Shown here one piece after another: positions 13,761-17,184 of a stretch of DNA of 17,184 nucleotides; the first letter of the stretch is position 1; every line of letters begins with the position of its first letter. Below the pieces are notes generated by a model. The model was not told the DNA's origin. It was given only the letters and a program-made list of their open reading frames with translations, and did not search any database. Origin of the DNA: Acidaminococcus sp. CAG:917. GTDB lineage: Bacteria; Bacillota; Clostridia; Christensenellales; CAG-917. The stretch is taken from positions 14,178 to 31,361 of the forward strand of contig FR901026.1 in the NCBI GenBank assembly GCA_000437555.1, given 5' to 3'. The translations under genes were made by a program, and so were the position numbers.

Positions 13761-16709
13761 ATGAAAAAGTTAATTATTGGAATGCTTATAATAATTCCAA
13801 TTTTAGTTATACTCGTCGTAAATCTTACCGCTTCGCTTCTGGTAGGCTCGTATATCGCTGTCGAAGACGTCGAGATTTGGATAAAGCAATCGGACGGCAA
13901 GGAATCTAAAGCCGAAGAAACGATGGTTGCGTATCTTTCCGAAGGCGGCATACAGCTTATTGCAAAGGTCATTCCCACTAAAGCCACAAACAAAGGCGTT
14001 AGCTGGTCAGTTATAGAAAACAATCCGACTGCCGTTTCCGACGAGGGATTGGAAATCGACGTCGTTACCGTGGATAAAAACGGTTACGTTAAATTTGAAA
14101 ATCTCGGTTCGGCGGTGGTGCAGGTTGTCACCGACGAGAACAACGTAAAGGCTACGATTGAGTTTTACGTCACTTCCAGCGACGTTATGGGTATAGCAAT
14201 CGAAGAAAGCGACGAACTTAAAAACATCACGGTGGGCGACAGAGTGGCGGTTACGGCAAGAATTAACCCTGCCGACGCCAAAGTGGAGCAAAAATATTTA
14301 AAATGGGAAATTACGTCGGGCAAAGATTATGCCACAATCGATAAAAACGGAATAATCACCGCCGTCAAAGAGGGCAATATCACTATCAGAGTTTCTCTTG
14401 TGAATCCGCCCGAAAATCTCGAGGAAGAAAAAACTTATGCGCTCTATCACGCTCAAATCAAACCTCACGACACGGCAGACGCCTTTATCAACGAAGTTTA
14501 TACCTATACTTCAGGGACAAGTATGCCTCTTGCAAACGTTATAAATTCCGGCACGGCACTTTCGGTAGACCATTACGAAACGACCGATAACGCCTCCGTT
14601 GTTGACGGCAATATCGTATTAAACGAAGCGATGAGCGAAAACTGCGTAACCGTAGGCGTTTACGCCGTTGACTCTGAAGGAAGGACGCTCGATTCTATAA
14701 CCGTAAACTTTAAATGCGTCAATATTTCTAATACCGACCTTTGGGACACCATTGAAGAGGACGGAAAGAAATATATTTTGCTCAAGACGGGCAGTGCGGG
14801 AATTTATCTTCCTGTCGAAACGTCGATTTCGGGTACGGCGACTTATGCTTCCGACAATCCCGACGTCGCTTATTATGACGAAACGCTTGGCTGTCTTATT
14901 GCGAAATCGACAGGAGTCGCAAAAATTTCCGTCAGCGTGGGTGCCTATTGCGATTCGATAGAAGTTATGGTCATACCGTCCATATACAGCCTCGGACTTT
15001 ATTATTCCAACAACGGCGACGAGCTTGGAATTGAAATGACGAGAGTTTTCGGAAAATCTACCTATTATTCCGACGGCACGGTAAGAGACACTCTCAATTT
15101 CGAACTCAGATATTATATAACCACGGTTGGAGATAAAACGGTTTTGTTGTCGTCGACCGAGGAGATAAACAAGATTTTAAAATACGTTCAATTCTCCATT
15201 GACGAAACTGCCGTTTCAAACGGCTATTCAATCTCCGACAACGGAATTTTATATACGTCTACGGAAGGGAACGAGGTTACCGTTTCGGTGGAACCAAAAT
15301 ATCCTATTTACGAGACGATAAAGGTCGAATCGGCATATACCGTAAAATTTGTCGATAACGGCGTCAACATCGGAATGCCCACAAAGGATGACCGTGAAAA
15401 CGAGGACTTCGATGAAAATCAATTCTCGATAGACGGTTTTAATAAGGTAAACGCTCTTGCTAAAGAATATTACGACCTTAACGGCAACGAGGAAGATTTC
15501 GTTCAAAAATACGTCGTAGTCGTTCAGGACGGAATAATTTTCGGAGGAAAGACCAACGAGCTTTATACATCGATTTACGGCAACGGTCAGTATTTACGTC
15601 AGGTTTCCGAAGATTATTCCTCAACCGGCACAGGATTGGATACCAACAATAAGCCTTTCGACTTGCTTAGGGTGATGGTTGACGATATTTTAATTCAAAA
15701 CGTTACGATAAGAGCTTCGAGATCTCTTAAAGACGGTGAGTCGCTTTATGATTATAACAAAGCCGGCAACGGTATAATGATTGACGCAAGGTATCATTAT
15801 TTCCCGAACGGTGAGGTCAAAGAGGGCAAATTCAACAATATTCAAGTTAAGTACACGACGGTGGAAAACGCATATTACTGTATGTATATAGCCGCTTCCG
15901 ACGTTCTTATCGAGGGAACGCTTATGAGAAACAGCGGTCAGCAGACGCTTTACGTCGATACTTCTATTCAAAACGTGGGTGCCGTCAGAAACGAAGTCGC
16001 CACCGAAGAACAGAAAATGAATTCCGACGTCGTGCTTAAAAATACCGTGTTCACCAATGCAATCAATATGTCGATAGGTATTATCACGGCGGATCTCGAC
16101 GACAGCTATGACAACCGTATTCCCGATCCTGATATTATGGCGGCTAACCCCGACGCTGACCCCAACGATCAGGCTAACAGAATTTACGAATTCGAACTCT
16201 ATTACAGGTCGGTAACGCCGAGCAACGTAAGTTTTGAAGGTTTCTGCCGTATCTATAATTGGAAAACGGCAGCAGAACTCGATTTCGGTTATTTAAGGGC
16301 ATATTTTGACAGCGATTCGTCTTATAATACAGTCGTCGATTTTCTCAGAATGATTTTAAACAACAATGTAGGATCATATCTCGACAATCTCGGCTGGGGC
16401 GATTTATACATGACCGTTGGCGGCACGACTTATTTCCAACTTGCTGTCGGAAATCTCGGCGTTCATTATCCGGTCTCGGGAATCATTTCAAACGACGACC
16501 TCAAATCTATCGGACTTACGGGACTTGCGACTCTTAATTTGTATGATTACGTCTCAAGACTGGGACTTACTCAATTCGCCAACAAGGTAAAATATCCTCT
16601 GTATTTCTACGCATACAATAAGACGAGTCCTACGGTAGGACCTACCGACGTATGTACGCCGAACGCCGCTCTTTACAGAGAGCTTGTAAACGGTGAGGTA
16701 AAAAACTAA
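13761..16709 (+). CDS. Large secreted or membrane-anchored surface protein with Ig-like (Big_2-type) domains and a probable right-handed beta-helix
   Basis: With the ATG at 13761 (preceded by GGAGG) the protein has 982 aa. The upstream TTG at 13704 is rejected because the promoter covers it and the hydrophobic export segment should be N-terminal. Residues 4-28 form a signal anchor or signal peptide without a lipobox. Residues 35-137 and 141-232 are Big_2-like Ig domains; examples are LIAKVIPTKATNKGVSWSVI with 'DKNGYVKF..GSAVVQVV', and VTARINPADA with 'IDKNGIITAVKEGNITIRV'. A third, looser one is near 354-408. About 600-780 has repeated ILIQNVTIRA, NIQVKYTTVENAYYCMYIAASDVLIEG and VVLKNTVFTNA strands, typical of pectate-lyase-like beta-helices. 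No LPXTG motif, C-terminal TM or catalytic triad is evident. A carbohydrate- or adhesion-related surface role is inferred. A strong terminator follows. Confidence 0.8.
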   Translation: MKKLIIGMLIIIPILVILVVNLTASLLVGSYIAVEDVEIWIKQSDGKESKAEETMVAYLSEGGIQLIAKVIPTKATNKGVSWSVIENNPTAVSDEGLEIDVVTVDKNGYVKFENLGSAVVQVVTDENNVKATIEFYVTSSDVMGIAIEESDELKNITVGDRVAVTARINPADAKVEQKYLKWEITSGKDYATIDKNGIITAVKEGNITIRVSLVNPPENLEEEKTYALYHAQIKPHDTADAFINEVYTYTSGTSMPLANVINSGTALSVDHYETTDNASVVDGNIVLNEAMSENCVTVGVYAVDSEGRTLDSITVNFKCVNISNTDLWDTIEEDGKKYILLKTGSAGIYLPVETSISGTATYASDNPDVAYYDETLGCLIAKSTGVAKISVSVGAYCDSIEVMVIPSIYSLGLYYSNNGDELGIEMTRVFGKSTYYSDGTVRDTLNFELRYYITTVGDKTVLLSSTEEINKILKYVQFSIDETAVSNGYSISDNGILYTSTEGNEVTVSVEPKYPIYETIKVESAYTVKFVDNGVNIGMPTKDDRENEDFDENQFSIDGFNKVNALAKEYYDLNGNEEDFVQKYVVVVQDGIIFGGKTNELYTSIYGNGQYLRQVSEDYSSTGTGLDTNNKPFDLLRVMVDDILIQNVTIRASRSLKDGESLYDYNKAGNGIMIDARYHYFPNGEVKEGKFNNIQVKYTTVENAYYCMYIAASDVLIEGTLMRNSGQQTLYVDTSIQNVGAVRNEVATEEQKMNSDVVLKNTVFTNAINMSIGIITADLDDSYDNRIPDPDIMAANPDADPNDQANRIYEFELYYRSVTPSNVSFEGFCRIYNWKTAAELDFGYLRAYFDSDSSYNTVVDFLRMILNNNVGSYLDNLGWGDLYMTVGGTTYFQLAVGNLGVHYPVSGIISNDDLKSIGLTGLATLNLYDYVSRLGLTQFANKVKYPLYFYAYNKTSPTVGPTDVCTPNAALYRELVNGEVKN

Positions 16710-16737
16710 ATTTTCGGCTGATACAAAAGCCGTATTA

Positions 16738-16771
16738 AAAAAATAGCAAACCTCGTTGTTTGCTATTTTTT
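16738..16771 (+). terminator. Rho-independent terminator after the surface-protein gene
   Basis: AAAAAATAGCAAAC (16738-16751) is an exact inverted copy of 16758-16771, a 14-bp stem with loop CTCGTT and a T6 tail within the 3' arm. A smaller CGGCT/AGCCG hairpin (16715-16732) precedes it. The ribosome binding site of the next gene begins just after it. Confidence 0.85.
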
Positions 16772-16785
16772 AAAAAGGGAGAGAT

Positions 16786-17184
16786 ATGCTTTGTAAATTA
16801 AACGGATTCGCGCTTGACGGACTTGACGGATACCGAGTCACCATCGAAACGGACATTTCCAACGGATTGCCGTCATACGAGCTTGTAGGGCTTGCCTCCA
16901 CTGCGACGAAAGAGTCGAAAGAGAGAATACGTTCGGCAATTAAAAACAGCGGATATTTATATCCTCAAAAGCGCATAACCGTCAATCTTGCGCCTGCCGA
17001 TACAAAAAAAGAAGGCCCTTCTTTCGACCTTGGTATAGCCGTTGCGCTTTTAATCGCTTCCGAACAGTTAAATTGCGACAGTTATAAAAAATATGTTTTT
17101 TTGGGCGAGCTCTCGCTTGACGGGCAGTTAAGACACGTGAGCGGCGTTATGCCGATTTTGATTGCCGCTATGCAGGCAGGCTTT
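16786..17184 (+). CDS. comM: YifB/ComM-family Mg-chelatase-like AAA+ ATPase, N-terminal part (runs off window)
   Basis: 133 codons run from the ATG at 16786 to the window end without a stop. The sequence matches the N-terminal domain of YifB/ComM proteins: LPSYELVGLASTATKESKER (27-46), IRSAIKNSGY, then KRITVNLAPADTKKEGPSFD (62-81), LGIAVALLIAS, and LGELSLDGQLRHVSGVMP. ComM is a hexameric helicase that helps branch migration during natural transformation; Firmicutes homologues are often annotated only as YifB. The AAA+ core and the C-terminal domain are outside the window. The start is supported by GGGAGAG just upstream. It has its own short spacer behind a terminator, so it is probably transcribed independently. 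Confidence 0.93.
   Translation, partial: MLCKLNGFALDGLDGYRVTIETDISNGLPSYELVGLASTATKESKERIRSAIKNSGYLYPQKRITVNLAPADTKKEGPSFDLGIAVALLIASEQLNCDSYKKYVFLGELSLDGQLRHVSGVMPILIAAMQAGF

Overview
The window looks like a chromosomal segment of an AT-rich Gram-positive-type bacterium, most likely an uncultured gut Clostridia/Bacillota lineage. This is inference from strong AGGAGG-type ribosome binding sites, sigma-70/sigma-A-like promoters, a MacB/FtsX-type ABC exporter, a BspA-like leucine-rich-repeat lipoprotein, a GPH sugar symporter, a DUF6512-like membrane protein and a YifB/ComM ATPase. The tryptophan codons I checked are TGG, so there is no sign of the Mycoplasma code. I see no rRNA, tRNA, CRISPR array, transposase or phage gene.

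Layout. The 3' end of a probable M28 peptidase gene (2-124, +) is followed by a perfect hairpin and a cytoplasmic GH13 alpha-amylase-family glycosidase (382-1686, +). A two-way terminator separates it from a convergent ABC exporter operon: ATPase 3706-4662 and FtsX-like permease 1897-3705, both on the minus strand, with stop and start codons directly abutting. A divergent promoter region (4663-4972) leads into two large, low-complexity, probably cytosolic plus-strand proteins. The first (4973-7861, 962 aa) joins a degenerate EAL-like domain, a coiled coil, a long acidic region and five C-terminal 12-residue aromatic/glycine repeats. The second (8011-9669, 552 aa) carries three widely spaced copies of a bipartite motif around IDExxIWG. 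A 7-nt-periodic A-rich array lies between them. A strong hairpin terminator then separates them from a DUF6512-like membrane protein (9720-10250, -).

The right half holds a two-gene operon on the minus strand: an LRR lipoprotein (12480-13250) translationally adjacent to a GPH-family sugar:cation symporter (10645-12468). This operon is divergent from a 982-aa surface protein (13761-16709, +) with Ig-like (Big_2-type) domains and a probable right-handed beta-helix. The intergenic region between them is very AT-rich and contains two families of short ~14-bp repeats. The window ends in the first 133 codons of a YifB/ComM-like ATPase (16786-17184, +).

The sugar-related genes (GH13 glycosidase, GPH symporter) and the surface proteins (LRR lipoprotein, Big_2/beta-helix protein) fit a carbohydrate-scavenging, host- or glycan-associated lifestyle. 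The most unusual part is the 4973-9669 pair. It has a scaffold-like composition and a C-terminal repeat reminiscent of the EAGR boxes of Mycoplasma terminal-organelle proteins, but in a protein that also carries a decayed cyclic-di-GMP phosphodiesterase-like fold. I could not name either gene, and they are the best candidates here for something undescribed.
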